Assembly (NCBI GenBank): GCA_026929865.2
Contig: CM049413.1
Coordinates: forward strand, 12,142,501 to 12,206,500
Direction of reading: 5' to 3'
Origin: Hyperoplus lanceolatus
Taxonomy: Eukaryota > Chordata > Actinopteri > Uranoscopiformes > Ammodytidae
Length of the DNA stretch: 64,000 bases
Shown here: piece by piece, positions 1-11,591 of the stretch
Numbering within the stretch: the stretch's first letter is position 1
Layout of the letters: each line of letters starts with the position of its first letter
Notes under the pieces: model-generated
Database searches by the model: none
Told to the model about the DNA's origin: nothing
What the model saw: only the letters and a program-made list of their open reading frames with translations
Program-made: the position numbers and the translations under genes

Positions 1-154
1 AATAGACAAGAATTCAGTGCAGCCTTGAGGTGCGAATTCAGACTTGGAGGTGTTTGATTAAATTGACATTTTTTTTTTACTGGAGGGTCTTTATGGAAAA
101 TTAAGTCAGCATCCAAAATTTGTGGATCCGTAATTTCTGTAACATGAGGAACAA

Positions 155-1779
155 CAGTTCCTCATGGGCCGGTAACCCTCGAACGCCGTGGTGGACCTTG
201 GTGGTCAGGGAAGCCGTCTGACTGAAGAAGGAGTGCTTCCGGGATATGTTTCTCGGAGGACTCCAGCGGCAGCTGTAAGGTACCGACAGGCCCGAAGGGC
301 TGCAGCCTCTGCCGTGTCAGAGGCAAAGCAGCGGGTGTGGGAGAAGTTCGGAGAAACCATGGAGAAGGACTTTCGGTCGGCACTGAAGTGTTTCTGGAAG
401 ACCGTTCGGCACCTCAGGAGGGGGAAGCGGGGAACCATCCAAGCTGTGTACAGTAAGGATGGGACGCTGTTGACCTCAACTGAGGAGGTAGTCGGTCGGT
501 GGAAGGAGCATTTGAGGAACTCCTGAATCCGACTAACCCGCCCTCTATGTTGGAGGCAGAGCTGGAGGCTGATGGGGGATCATCGTCAATTTCCCTGGTG
601 GAAGTCACTGAGGTAGTCAAACAACTCCACAGTGGCAAAGCCCCGGGGGTTGATGAGATCCGTCCAGAAATGCTGAAAGCAATGAGTGTGGAGGGGCTGT
701 CTTGGATGACACGCCTCTTCAACATTGCGTGGAAGTCGGGTACAGTGCAGACCGGGGTGGTGGTTCCTATTTTCAAAAAGGGGGACCAGAGAGTGTGTGC
801 CAACTACCGGGGTATCACACTTCTCAGCCTCCCCGGCAAAGTCTACTCCAAGGTACTGGAAAGGAGGGTTCGGCCGATAGTCGAACCTCAGATTGAAGAG
901 GAACAATGCGTATTCCGCCCAGGCCGTGGAACAACGGACCAGCTCTTCACTCTCGCAAGGATCCTAGAGGGAGCTTGGGAGTATGCTCATCCAGTCTACA
1001 TGTGTTTTGTGGATCTGGAGAAGGCTTATGACCGGGTTCCCCGGGAGATACTGTGGGGGGTGCTGCGGGAGTATGGTAAGTCTGACCCGTTTCCGTAGAG
1101 GGTTGTCCTCTGCCAGGGCTGCACTTTACCAATCCACCAATCACCAATCTGTTTGTGATATTCATGGACAGGATATCAAGGCGTAGTCGTGGTGGGGAGG
1201 GGATGCAGTTTGGTGGGCTGAGGATCTCCTCTCTGCTGTTTGCGGATGATGTGGTTCTGATGGCATCATCGGCCTGTGACCTTCAGCTCTCATTGGATCG
1301 GTTCGCAGCCGAGTGTGAAGCGGTTGGGATGAGGATCAGCACCTCTAAATCTTAGGCCATGGTACTCAGCAGGAAACCGATGGAGTGTCTACTCCAGGTA
1401 GGGAATGAGTCCTTACCCCAAGTGAAGGAGTTCAAGTACCGCGGGGTCTTGTTTGCGAGTGAGGGAACAATGGAGCGTGAGATTGGCCACAGAATCGGAG
1501 CAGCAGGGGCGGTTTTGCACTCGCTTTCCGCACTGTTGTGACGAAAAGAGAGCTGAGTCGTAAGGCAAAGCTTTCGATCTACCGGTCGATCTTCGGTCCT
1601 ACCCTCACTTATGGTCATGAAGGCTGGGTAATGACCGAAAGAACAAGATCGCGGGTACAAGCGGCCGAGATGGGCTTTCTCAGGAGGGTGGCTGGCGTCT
1701 CCCTTAGAGATAGGGTGAGAAGCTCAGTAATCCGTGAGGAACTCGGGTTAGAGCCGCTACTCCTTTGCGTTGAAAGGAG
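155..1779 (+). mobile_element. Degenerate non-LTR retrotransposon (LINE), 5' part; reverse transcriptase remnant
   Basis: Broken open frames at 188-526, 499-1098, 1155-1355, 1359-1541 and 1538-1795 read in order as one endonuclease/reverse-transcriptase-type LINE protein. Visible RT motifs are NYRGITLLS, the FVDLEKAYDRVP block near 1006-1040, and the catalytic FADDVVL block near 1240-1258. The C-terminal part has the fish-LINE string YGHEGW and a run ending in LRRVAGVSLRDRVRSS. It is a dead copy. A frameshift lies near 505-512, where WKEH and FEELLNP fall in different frames. A deletion of part of the palm domain follows about 1075, and more stops occur near 1352 and 1540. The copy resumes at 3415 after a transposon insertion. 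I did not assign a LINE clade. The first 150 bases of the window hold nothing I recognise. Confidence 0.9.
1772..1779. repeat. 8-bp target-site duplication, left copy (GAAAGGAG)
   Basis: GAAAGGAG at 1772-1779 is repeated exactly at 3415-3422 on either side of the hAT-like element. An 8-bp duplication is the hAT superfamily signature. Confidence 0.9.
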
Positions 1780-3414
1780 CAGGGGTGTAAAGTAGCGAAT
1801 TACATTTACTCGCGTTCCTGTAATTGAGTAGTTTTTTCGTGTACTTGTAATTTTTTAAGTGATTTTTAAAACCTATACTTTTACTTTTACTTTGAGTATG
1901 TTTATTTTTAAGTATTGTACTTCGCTACATTTTATATCACCTGCGTTACTGAGTAAAAAATAGATAGGGAAACGAGAGAAAATAAAAGAAATATCGCGGG
2001 GTGCTTTTATTTTTACGGCACAATACCGGAAACGAACACAGAGAATGATCGACAGGATCATTGCGACTAAATGATAACAACAAACATTGCTTCCCTCTAT
2101 CATTAAAACAAAATAATCCTAGTTAAACTGTCATTGTACCGCACGTGAAGACGTGAAGGCTTTTAAATGCAGCAAACCTTTCATCCAGCCGTGCGATCGG
2201 CCCCTCCCTCACCTAGCTTTCAGTTTAACAGTGCAGAGTAGGATGGAGACGGTGCGTGTTGCAGGGAGCTTTGAAAAACTTCCAGAAGACGGCAGAAAGT
2301 CAGCCTTTGCTCGAGAACAAAGGTAAAAGTAATAGACTAAAACAATGTGCAAGATATGTTATGCGCGGACACGCGAGTCAGATGACATGCGCGACCATGA
2401 GAGAGAGAGAGAAAAAAAAGTTATATGCGACCCAGCTGCACCTCAAAACATCACGACCAATTAGTTTACTCACTTTAAGTCGAATCCAAGTGGTCTATGA
2501 CCAAGCAATAAAGGAATAAAAAATACAGGAAGTTTAAAGCTCCTTGACTCTTGCCACCAAAACAGTCATCAATTAAGAACACTGTAGCCTACAATGCAAC
2601 TTGCTTATCCAGCCAGCTCCATGAGATATACATTAAAATATTCCCTCTCATTCCTGCTAGCAAAAGACGTGCCCTATCGACAACATTTGCAACGGTTTAT
2701 TTTGATTTTGACACTTATTTTATTTAATTATAAAAAATATGTTTTACTTAGGCTATTTGCATTTTCCTTGTTTTCAGTTCAATTAGGATGTGTTTAAAGT
2801 CAAAAGTCATGGTTTCAAATGTTAAATAAGTGCATGTTGCAGTTCTTAAATCAATGAATATTTGTCTAATTGTGATTACACAATGTCAATCAAAATAATC
2901 ATGATTATGATTTGTTAAAATCGAGCAGCCTAACCTTGCAATTTCCATGGTTTAGATCAATTGTACACAATTACATTATTAGAACTGCAGCTGCAGTCTG
3001 TTTAGGTCTGTAGACCGGTTACATTCCCATTCCCCCATTAACAGACTATTTGCTCCATATTTGCTTATCTAAAGTATAATGACACAGTATACATCCATAC
3101 ATGTGTGGTGACATGATTTATTTAATTTGTGCACTTTCATTTGTAAGTGCTGTATTAATTAAACAAAACTAGTTTGAGATTTATATCCCCTTGTCTATAT
3201 ATAGAATGCCCTACACTGAAGAGACCCCCGCCCCCTCCCGCTGTTAAAAAGTAACTAGTAACTTGTACTTTAAGTACATTTTAAATCAGCTACTTTTTCA
3301 CTTTTACTTCAGTAGATTTTTAGACTAGTACTTTTACTTTTACTTAAGTAAAATTTCATCCAAGTAATCATACTTTTACTTGAGTAGAATATTTTTGTAC
3401 TCTTTCCACCTCTG
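1780..3414. mobile_element. hAT-superfamily (Tol2-like) non-autonomous DNA transposon, 1635 bp
   Basis: The left end begins CAGGGGTGTAAAGTA and the right end is the reverse complement of CAGAGGTGGAAAGAGTA, so the ends are imperfect terminal inverted repeats of hAT type. Both subterminal regions are full of TTTTACTT/AAGTA strings like those of Tol2-group elements. Exact 8-bp duplications flank it. No intact transposase is present. A short stretch at 2345-2410 reads CKIC followed by a DMRDH pattern, which could be a remnant of the BED zinc finger found at the N-terminus of hAT transposases, but this is weak. The ORF at 2256-2519 is in another frame and I do not regard it as a gene. Confidence 0.88.
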
Positions 3415-3522
3415 GAAAGGAGACAGTTGAGGTGGTTCGGGCATCTGGTAAGGATGCACCCAGGGCGCGACCTGATTTCGGATAAGCGGTTGAAGATGAT
3501 GATGATGATGATGATGATGAGC
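3415..3522 (+). mobile_element. 3' remnant of the interrupted LINE, ending in a (GAT)n tail
   Basis: Directly after the right target duplication the sequence reads LRWFGHLVRM, the C-terminal continuation of the LINE protein broken at 1779. It jumps within about 20 codons to the 3' end, GGATAAGCGG, and then a (GAT)n microsatellite at 3493-3520. The C-terminal coding region is therefore mostly deleted. The fit of both halves around the hAT element shows that the LINE was there first. Confidence 0.85.
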
Positions 3523-4358
3523 AACAGTATGCGGCAACATTTTTGTACGGTAATTTGGACAACGACTGGTGTTACTATCTCATCACTCTTACTTGTTTAT
3601 TATCTCTTCCACTAACATAAAACACAGAACTCAGTTTTGTTCAAAATATTTGGGGAAACACAGGAAGTCAATTGATAGAAAACATAATAGGACACCCATA
3701 CATACTGTAGAATAAAGAAGTCATTTCTAAGAAAAGGGGTAGGACATATTCTGCAGTTTTTCAGTACGATGCTTCAAAAACGTTTTGATTTAAAAAAAAA
3801 CTCAGCAACCAAAGCATTAAAGGCCACGCATTAGCATTCAACCTTACATCTCCAACCTTTGTAGCACAGTTTGTACTTCTGTCCTTTTTTCATGAAATGT
3901 TTACCCAATTTTGTCCGACCCCCAGAAAATAAAAGTGTTTAAATGTTTGGCTCTTTTTTTTCTTTTTTTACTCACTCGCTCACTCCGTCCTCTGAGTCAT
4001 TCTGTGGACTGACTCCACTTCCTCCCTCCCTTGCTATCTGCAGAGTGACCTCGCTGAAGCCTGGCCAGTGAGATAAGCTCACACCTTCCTCTCCTGTCCA
4101 GTTCTCCCTCTCTCTCTCCTCCTTCTTCTCCTCTTTCCTTCAGCGCACTAGATTCCTTGCTCTGTCTCTCTCTCCCCTCAGCATTTTGTGTTTCATTTTT
4201 CACTCTCTCCTCCCATCCCTGTCTCGCTTCTCTTTTCAGATATTTTACCTTTCCGCGGCTCCCTCATTCTCTATTTGTCTTTTTACGAGCGGCTCTAACA
4301 AAGTTAACATATACATCACCAGAGCGAAATACACTGCCAGGAGCTGTTTGTCTTCCCC

Positions 4359-4360
<2 letters not shown>
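3523..4360. other. Intergenic DNA without recognised gene
   Basis: This stretch is AT-rich and then, from about 3960 to 4260, pyrimidine-rich (CT-rich runs near 4080-4150). No ORF here resembles a known protein. The ORFs that overlap the following microsatellite are artefacts of the repeat. Confidence 0.6.

Positions 4361-4452
<92 letters not shown>
4361..4452. repeat. (GT)n microsatellite
   Basis: About 92 bp of uninterrupted GT dinucleotides. All ORFs that read CVCVCV or HTHTHT here are translations of the repeat and not genes. Confidence 0.98.
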
Positions 4453-4453
<1 letters not shown>

Positions 4454-4720
4454 AGAGAAGGGATTTGTGCTGACTGGTAAGGGTAAAAGATTCATGACCC
4501 AACACAGCTTGTCAGGGCCACACACACACACACACACTCAATTGTAAGACCAGGTGAGTCTGCAGAATTTGCTCTGGGGGAGAGACAAATAGAGAGAGAG
4601 GTTTAAAGAAAAAATGTAAGAAGTAGAAATATGCAAGAGAAGAAAAAAAGAGGTGGGCAGAAAATGAGACGTGAATGAAGTAAAAAGGTAAAGAGAGGAA
4701 AAAGAAGAAGACAGCTTTAA

Positions 4721-6000
4721 CCTTCCTCTCGTGTTACGGTCGCCAGTGACCCGTTTTGGATTTCAAATGCATAAAAGAACCTTTTACATTTTGTTTATTG
4801 CATCAAGATTTCTTGACTTTGTCAGGAACCTCTATTTCAACAAAATAAAAAAAAAATCACTTAATTATAAAATGCTCTGGTGGAAATTATAACACTGGTG
4901 ATGTTAGGGTCGTTTTCCACCCGGTTATAGAATAAGATGTAAAAAACAATAACTAGAGACAAAACTGAAATCTTAAGTGCACTGTCAGCCAACACAAAGA
5001 CAGTCAGCTCCTCTCCCAATCATGTGAGCTCTGGGGGGGTTCTCATTTTGACTTTTTTTTGCCCTTATACCTGCATAAAAGCGAAACAAACAGACGGGCA
5101 TATCCAGACATGTGAGGTCAATTCAGTATATAGTTGGTGACTTGCAGAGTGCACATCTCCTATTTGCAGTATTCAAAAATGAGGAGATATACAGTGAGCC
5201 AAGTTCTGGATCATGTTTTTGGTGAAAATGGCCACCTGATTATAAAAATAAGAGGTGTCAGGTCTGCCAAAGCACTAAGGACAGACAGATAAACGTATTG
5301 TGCTTTACCTGCAAGAAATATCTCTGCAAAGAACACTAAAAGTGTTGCTCTTTGCCACACATCTGAACACACAACCAAACATATGCACACAGAGACTTTT
5401 ACTCTGTTTTTTTTTTACTAGTTTTGGAACTAGTAATTGATTTCGATTGGTTTGATTTGTTGATTGGTTGTTGTTTATTTGACCTTACAAATCTATATTT
5501 TGTGTTGTGACTTGTTCTGGTTTTCATTGTGTGTTTGTATAATGCTGAAATAAAAGTTTTTTTTGCTGTTTTCTGAAATGAATATATATGGGTCTTAATT
5601 GACCAGTAACACCATAGAAGTTAAAAAGGTCAATAATATTAATATGAAAAAATAAATAAAACAAATTTAGTTAAGAAATGTGTTCTCATACCCCTCAGTA
5701 ATAATCAGGTAGCACAACAACCAAATATTTATCTATATGATTCTCTTGAGGTTCATTTTACAATTTGTTTTGTTGAAATTGAGGCGCATACTGACAAAAA
5801 AAGGCCCAGCCTCCTACACCAAAAATATAATAAACAATATTTTCATGGATAAGGAAGCCTAACAAGGTAACCAAGAGATGAGAAACAAAAAGGATGATAG
5901 ATCATTGTTTATAGTGTTTTTTACAGCTGATTTCAGACACGGGTCGAAACCGACCCGCTAACACCATGGATGGTAGCAGAAAGTAAACACAGGAGGAAGG
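4721..6000 (+). mobile_element. piggyBac-like DNA transposon remnant, 1280 bp, flanked by TTAA
   Basis: TTAA at 4717-4720 and at 6001-6004 flanks an element that starts CCTTCCTCTCGTGTT and ends AACACAGGAGGAAGG, which are near-perfect inverted ends. Target specificity for TTAA is the piggyBac hallmark. Subterminal GACCCG/CGGGTC motifs face each other at both ends, and the right one (GGGTCGAAACCGACCC) is itself palindromic. At 5253-5339 the plus strand reads RCQVC, 13 further residues, CFTCKKYLCKEH and then a stop. This is the spaced-cysteine/histidine pattern of the C-terminal cysteine-rich domain of piggyBac transposases. The rest of the transposase is gone, so it cannot move by itself. Confidence 0.87.
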
Positions 6001-6004
6001 TTAA

Positions 6005-6850
6005 AGCAGAAAGGCCTGTCAACCATGTAATACATGAGGGATTCCTTGGCTGCAAGGACACAGCAGAAGAAATATACAAGAGGAGAAGAGGGACCGAGGC
6101 ACGGTCGCAGAAAAAGACTGACTTATACCTTTTAAATCACTACTCCCTACTGTGCTTTTCAACCGGTCAAGTTTGGGATATCCCAGGTTAATTGACCAGC
6201 ATTCCTCCCAAACCCATACCATCAACAGAGTCAGTTTAGGTCAGGGCTGTCTGTGTATCGAAGCAATTTTAACTGCCAACAGACAGCATCACATATTACA
6301 CATAGTAGCACTTTAAGGGTCTTTAACCTTCACACATTAAATGACAGTGATATCGTGACCCTTTTGTGCATCCATTGTACAGTTTCCCTTTGATTTTGGG
6401 CTATTTGAATTAATTTATTCACAGAAAATGTGAAGTCATACTGTATATAGACAAAAAGTGAACAGAATAAAACATGCACTGTGTGTTTAGCTTGGCTTCT
6501 GTGAAAAGATGCAAACGAACGCAAGAGAGAGACAGATTCACTCCAGGCGATGCAAACTGAGGCTTTTTTGAATTTTTCTTCATGAATTTACAAAACACAA
6601 AAAGGAACTTGAAGGAACAAATCAATTCAAAATGTAAATCTCGACAGAATAAAATGAGATTCAGTGGGTGCTTCTATCAATTATCTTCATACTAATATGA
6701 AAACAATATGGGGGGGGGGGGTGGATGCATGTAATGGGGAATTTATTAAATGAATTATTTGTCTACAGTAGAAGAAGAAACTTTTCCATCAGTGTTTATA
6801 GGCTTTTCTTATGAAGAGAAACAGGTGGATGGATCTGGATGGAGCACATG

Positions 6851-6852
<2 letters not shown>
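6005..6852. other. Intergenic DNA without recognised gene
   Basis: I see no coding exons. It contains a run of G at about 6710-6721 and AT-rich low-complexity stretches. The ORFs present have no recognisable motifs. Confidence 0.5.
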
Positions 6853-6887
<35 letters not shown>

Positions 6888-6955
6888 TTTGTGTTTGTGT
6901 GCGTGTGTGTTCGTGTGTGTGTGCATGCCTGCGTGTGTTTGTGTGTGTGCGTGCC

Positions 6956-7011
<56 letters not shown>
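6853..7011. repeat. Compound (GT)n microsatellite with GTGC/GTTT variants
   Basis: The tract is two pure GT blocks (about 6853-6886 and 6959-7011). An interrupted middle holds GTTT, GTGC and CATGCCTGC variants. Overlapping ORFs on both strands are repeat translations. Confidence 0.95.
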
Positions 7012-7013
<2 letters not shown>

Positions 7014-7399
7014 ACTGGTACTTGAGATGCACATCCAGCCGTCTGGCCACTTCACTTGACAGCAGCAGAGAAGTTCAGTGTATAGCGCGAGAAAGAGCAA
7101 AGCATTATTTTATCTAAATACATTCAACTCCCCCTTGTCTCTCTGCTCCTTGAGAATCAATAGTCATTACACTCCGAGTGGATTGATCTCGCAGTGCTGT
7201 TTGCTGATTCCTGGGACAAAACTAACACCAAATGAATGCCGGGTCTTTTTCTAAGGGTCGACCGTATCAGGTGAATGAATGTTGAATGTGAGGCTGCCGG
7301 CACGAGGGAAGTTGGACAGGGGCAGAGGTCATGTGTAATAGGATCTGCTGCCCTTTAGGACACAGCATCAATTCACTATGATCTGTTCATGTTTACCTG

Positions 7400-8691
7400 G
7401 GGCCTATTTCAGGTAGCTGGTTTTACATACTCTGGGTTTAACCCTGCGCTCTGAGTTGGTAAACTCAGAGTTGGTAAACTCAGAGCGCAGGGTTGATAAG
7501 CAACTCTGGGTTTTCGGTTTCAGAACAGTGGATCAGCGTTGGGTTTATCAACTCTGAGCGTGTTCACTCTGGGTGGAGCGTGTGCATAAAAGCCATCGTC
7601 AATGGATCGCTGATAACATGATTCACCATGGAAACAGAAGAAACAAATGATTGATCCTCCCACTTCTCCACTTCTCAAAAAAGAAAAAAAGAAATCTCCG
7701 CTCCTCCCACTAGAGCTAGAAATATTAACGAATGAGTTTATGGTAGCCTATGGAGAAGAATTAACGGGATATTGTCTCATAACTCTGATCTAATCTCCTC
7801 GGCAATTCAGAAAAAAAACAGAGCAAACATTTTTTGTCAAGATAATCATTTCGCTTCCGTATGAGAAGCCATAGTTTATTTTAAAAAGTTACGCATATCA
7901 GCTGTAAAGTAATAAAGCTGGCGCAGCACAGCATTGCTGACAGTGCCTAAAGCCTACTGTGCAGTAAACAGAACAGACTGTCGCTTCTTTTAAATGGGGA
8001 GTGAAATACATGAACGTCAAGACACATTAGGTGACAGTTTCCATTGAAGAGCCTGATTGATTTATTACCAGATCCATGTTCCTCAAGTGATCACAGTTTA
8101 AATTATTATATAATTTTTATATTCATATTAGGCTATTTAACGAGGCTTGTCTGTGACTTTAGGATCGCACAAGTGAACTACAACGATCGCGTGCAGCCGC
8201 AGCGTTACATGAATCCACCTGACAAAAATCTGTTCAGTGGCACAGACGTTAAAAAGCATACAATACAAATAGGTTCATTAATCTGATTGTAGAGCCTGTC
8301 ACGATGTGTAAGGTGGCCGCCTATATGAACGGACCGAGGGCTGAGAACAAGGCTACTGATCAGATAAAAGATTGGTCAAACGTAAAATCATCAGGAAATG
8401 ATAAAAACATCCCGATGGAGATTTCTATAGAGTGATTTTGCTTCAAACTGTACAGGGACGCGTGTGACAGTGACACTCTTTCTTCAGTCGGAGCTGCAGC
8501 GTAAAGTGAAAACAAACTCAGGGTAGGTCTAACCACCTATCCAGCAGGTTAGACCCACGGCGTATGTTGCCGCAGTAACTGACTCTCGGTTGCACTGAAC
8601 CTGCTACCTGAAACGGAAAACCCAGAGTTTCCACCAACTCAGAGCGAACAAACTCTGGGTTGCCTCAAAACCAGCTACCTGAAACAGGCCC
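7400..8691. mobile_element. Non-autonomous DNA transposon, tentatively PIF/Harbinger-like, 1292 bp
   Basis: The left end GGGCCTATTTCAGGTAGC and the right end GCTACCTGAAACAGGCCC form terminal inverted repeats of about 25 bp with one mismatch. A 3-bp CTG occurs directly outside each end (7397-7399 and 8692-8694), and removing the element restores a continuous GTTTAC-CTG-GTAAAAAC site. A 3-bp duplication suggests PIF/Harbinger, although that group usually uses TWA, so the superfamily is uncertain. Subterminal regions carry many copies of ACTCTGGGTT and ACTCAGAG in both orientations. No transposase is encoded; the ORF at 8044-8286 shows nothing I recognise. Confidence 0.75.
7440..7494. repeat. 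Subterminal hairpin: perfect 18-bp inverted repeat
   Basis: AACCCTGCGCTCTGAGTT at 7440-7457 is the exact reverse complement of 7477-7494, with a 19-bp loop that repeats the GGTAAACTCAGAGTT unit. It lies just inside the left end of the element at 7400-8691. Confidence 0.9.
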
Positions 8692-8694
8692 CTG

Positions 8695-9174
8695 GTAAAA
8701 ACAGCATGTTTGAATCAACCAACAGTCAGGGCTAAGTGACTGCTGATTTGCTCAGTGTTATGTGGTGGTGGCGATAGAGGGATGAGTGTTGGGTCAGGGA
8801 GGAAGGATGAGATACAGATGAAAGGGAATGACGGAGAGGAGGTGTGAGGGAGTGGGAGAGTGAAGATGTATAATTGAGAAAAGACATCAAAAGAAATCCT
8901 AGGGTGTTTGAAAATCATCATCATATTTTTTTCAAAAGTGGAAAAAAATGTAAAGTAGATTCTTCTTGCACAGAAAAGCTCTGCTTGAATCTCTTTAATA
9001 TAGTTCTGTCTGCTTTTGTTTTATTCTGAGTCAATAAATCTGTAACGCATTTTCATTTAAGCATCAACTTTTACAGCAAATGTATGCATTTTTTATCTTC
9101 AACTTATAAAACTAGAGTTGACTACAGCTTCCTTTATCTGCCATGTCGAAAGTCAAATAAGAAATAATGTATTT
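8695..9174. other. Intergenic DNA without recognised gene
   Basis: There is a purine-rich stretch at about 8760-8880 followed by AT-rich sequence. No coding or RNA signal is recognised. Confidence 0.5.
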
Positions 9175-9700
9175 GAGGAAAAGTTCAACATTTTGGGAGG
9201 GTAACTTTGTTTGGGAGAGTTAGATGAGAAGATTGCTATCACTTTACCGTATTGACTCTGTGTTAAGTGAAAAATATGCATTCAGGGCGTGGTTAGTTTA
9301 GCTTAGCATAAAGACAGCTAGCATGGCTTCCGTAAAAGTAAGTAAAAAGTAAAAACTATATGACTCCAGGAAGTGACACCAAAAAAAAAAGTCTTTACAT
9401 TGAGACCTAAAATAGATTGTTTCCCCTGCTTGAAGTCTTGCTAGTCTTTCTGCAAAAATAAAAACTTGCAGCCAAAACGTAGCCTCTCATTCATTTGAAT
9501 GGGCCTGATACATGGAGCGCAGAGGAAGGGCTCTGGCGATTAAAAGATAAGTCAAACCTGATTCAATTTCTTAGCGCCATCTGGCAAGGTGTTGCATACC
9601 AATTCACAACTCATTTCAATCATTTAAATAACTCTGCAATGTTTTTCAATCTTCTCATCTAACCATCTCAACAAAAGCAAATAAGCTTGTTAACCAAATG
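9175..9700. mobile_element. Degenerate MITE-like repeat of the 'AACATTTTGGGA' family
   Basis: The left part contains AACATTTTGGGA, GAGTTAGATGAGAAGATTG and TTAGCTTAGCATAAAGACAG, strings I know as a dispersed fish repeat. The right end (about 9648-9675) contains the reverse complement of GTTAGATGAGAAGATTG, so the ends are inverted. Borders are approximate and no target duplication is clear. Related copies start at 18355 and 38417. Confidence 0.55.
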
Positions 9701-9875
9701 TTTGAATTATTCCTTTGATACTTCTTTACAGCAATTCAAGATTGATTTCTTTATGTCCATGTCTATCTGCTTGTTTCGACAGTGGATAGATGAAAAAAAG
9801 ACATGTAAGGGAAAAAAGAGAAACCCAGACACTAAATCCATCTCTCTTGCTACAGTGGGAGGAAGGAGATGGGGT

Positions 9876-9880
<5 letters not shown>

Positions 9881-9961
<81 letters not shown>
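9881..9961. repeat. (TG)n microsatellite
   Basis: Pure TG over about 80 bp, decaying into TTTG units up to 9985. Confidence 0.97.
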
Positions 9962-9964
<3 letters not shown>

Positions 9965-9989
9965 TGTTTGTGTTTATGTGTGTGTTCTT

Positions 9990-10948
9990 GATGTTTGGCT
10001 CCTCCGACATGGGGATATTTAGTGCGTTTTCATTCCCAAACCTGCCGTAAACAGAAACATTTAAATATATGGCGCGAGGCGACATAAGCTGATAGTCAAT
10101 TCCGACTCTGAGTGGATCTTGCGGTGGAACGAGATTGAAACGTCCAAAGTGGCGACACCGTAATCAAACATCGGCCCCGCACACGCTCAGACACACTTAT
10201 TTATAACATAATCTGTGGTCATGGATATGGGTTTACAGCTTTGGATCACACACACGCACACGCACAGACACACACACACACACACACACTCAAACACACA
10301 CACACACAATCCTGTTAGTGCAATGATAACACTGACTTTGTGGTTATTGGGAGAGGGGAAGGATTTGCATTTTTTCCTCTTGGGTGTCCAGCTCGCTGCA
10401 GGTAAAAATCACTAATCTTTGACAGATCTTATCCATGATCCTCTCGCCTCCAGGTGTTTTAATGTCCTTTTATCCTGGGCCATCTCCTGTCTGTTTTGTC
10501 GACCGAGCTGACACCAATATGTGGAGCTTTAAATCGCTTCCCCACAGCAGTGTGTGTCTGTTCTGCAATGGACAAGAACAAAGGACCAGGCCCCAAGCGT
10601 CCCTGTTGTCATGCTGCTACATGGGCCAGTGTATAGCACAACTACTGAACCAGGAGATTAAGACCTGGACTTAATCTCCTCCCTCACAAAACACCTGCTT
10701 ATGTAAAGGGCCCAGAGTTACCATTTTTTGGATACAAGGTGGGGGCAGTAAGAAAGAGTTGTTCTAGTGGGACAAGCTTTTCAGTCTGAGCTGAAGTTAT
10801 TGCAGAGCTAAAATCAAGTGTTAAAACAAACAAGCAACAATAAAGTCCATTCTGTATGTTATCAAACTGCAACTATACTACTGCACTGCTTCTCTCCTCA
10901 CTTTCTTCCTCACGCACACACACATACACGCACACGCATGCACGCACG

Positions 10949-10950
<2 letters not shown>
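9990..10950. other. Intergenic DNA without recognised gene
   Basis: Holds a short imperfect (CA)n at 10248-10310. The ORF at 10435-10674 has no recognisable domain. Nothing else is supported. Confidence 0.5.

Positions 10951-11036
<86 letters not shown>
10951..11036. repeat. (CA)n microsatellite
   Basis: About 86 bp of CA, preceded by degenerate CACG units from 10913. Confidence 0.97.
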
Positions 11037-11037
<1 letters not shown>

Positions 11038-11182
11038 TCTCTCCTCCACTGTGACAGTTGCATTAGAATGAATGAGAATCTCCAAACCAATCACTTTATG
11101 GTTATATGGATCATCTGTCAGCTCAGTCATTAGACTGCCAACTTCTTGACATTTACCAACAAATTCATATTTCTCGCACACA

Positions 11183-11253
<71 letters not shown>
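11183..11253. repeat. (CA)n microsatellite
   Basis: About 70 bp of uninterrupted CA dinucleotides. Confidence 0.97.
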
Positions 11254-11254
<1 letters not shown>

Positions 11255-11548
11255 CTCAGACTCAGTCACCCTGTTGGTCCTCACTGTGGTAGAAGTACAC
11301 CCGCACAGACGCACACTGAACGCTTGTTGACATTTGCCAGCTCTACGCATTTTTCCGCCAGGCATTTTAAAAACGAAGGACATGAGATGGATCCCTGTGA
11401 CTTAAGACAGATTGATCCGCTCCTGCCATAAAACTTGTCTTGCGGCCTTCCAAAAGATGTGCTTCTCGGGCGGCATGCACGCACTTGACACAGACAGATC
11501 CAATTTGAGCGTATAATTTACTCGCCCGTCTCTTGTTAGCCTCTTCTC

Positions 11549-11552
<4 letters not shown>

Positions 11553-11586
<34 letters not shown>
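11553..11586. repeat. Short (GT)n microsatellite
   Basis: Seventeen GT units in a row. Confidence 0.95.

Positions 11587-11591
<5 letters not shown>

Noticed and set aside
4157..4547. Long ORFs on both strands reading CVCVCV or HTHTHT (also at 6750-7117, 9687-10085, 10818-11383, 26269-26616, 29398-29859, 38948-39365, 43137-43560)
   Set aside because: They are translations of (GT)n/(CA)n microsatellites and appear in several frames at once. Only the 43397-43525 part of the last group is a real exon (dgat1 exon 7).
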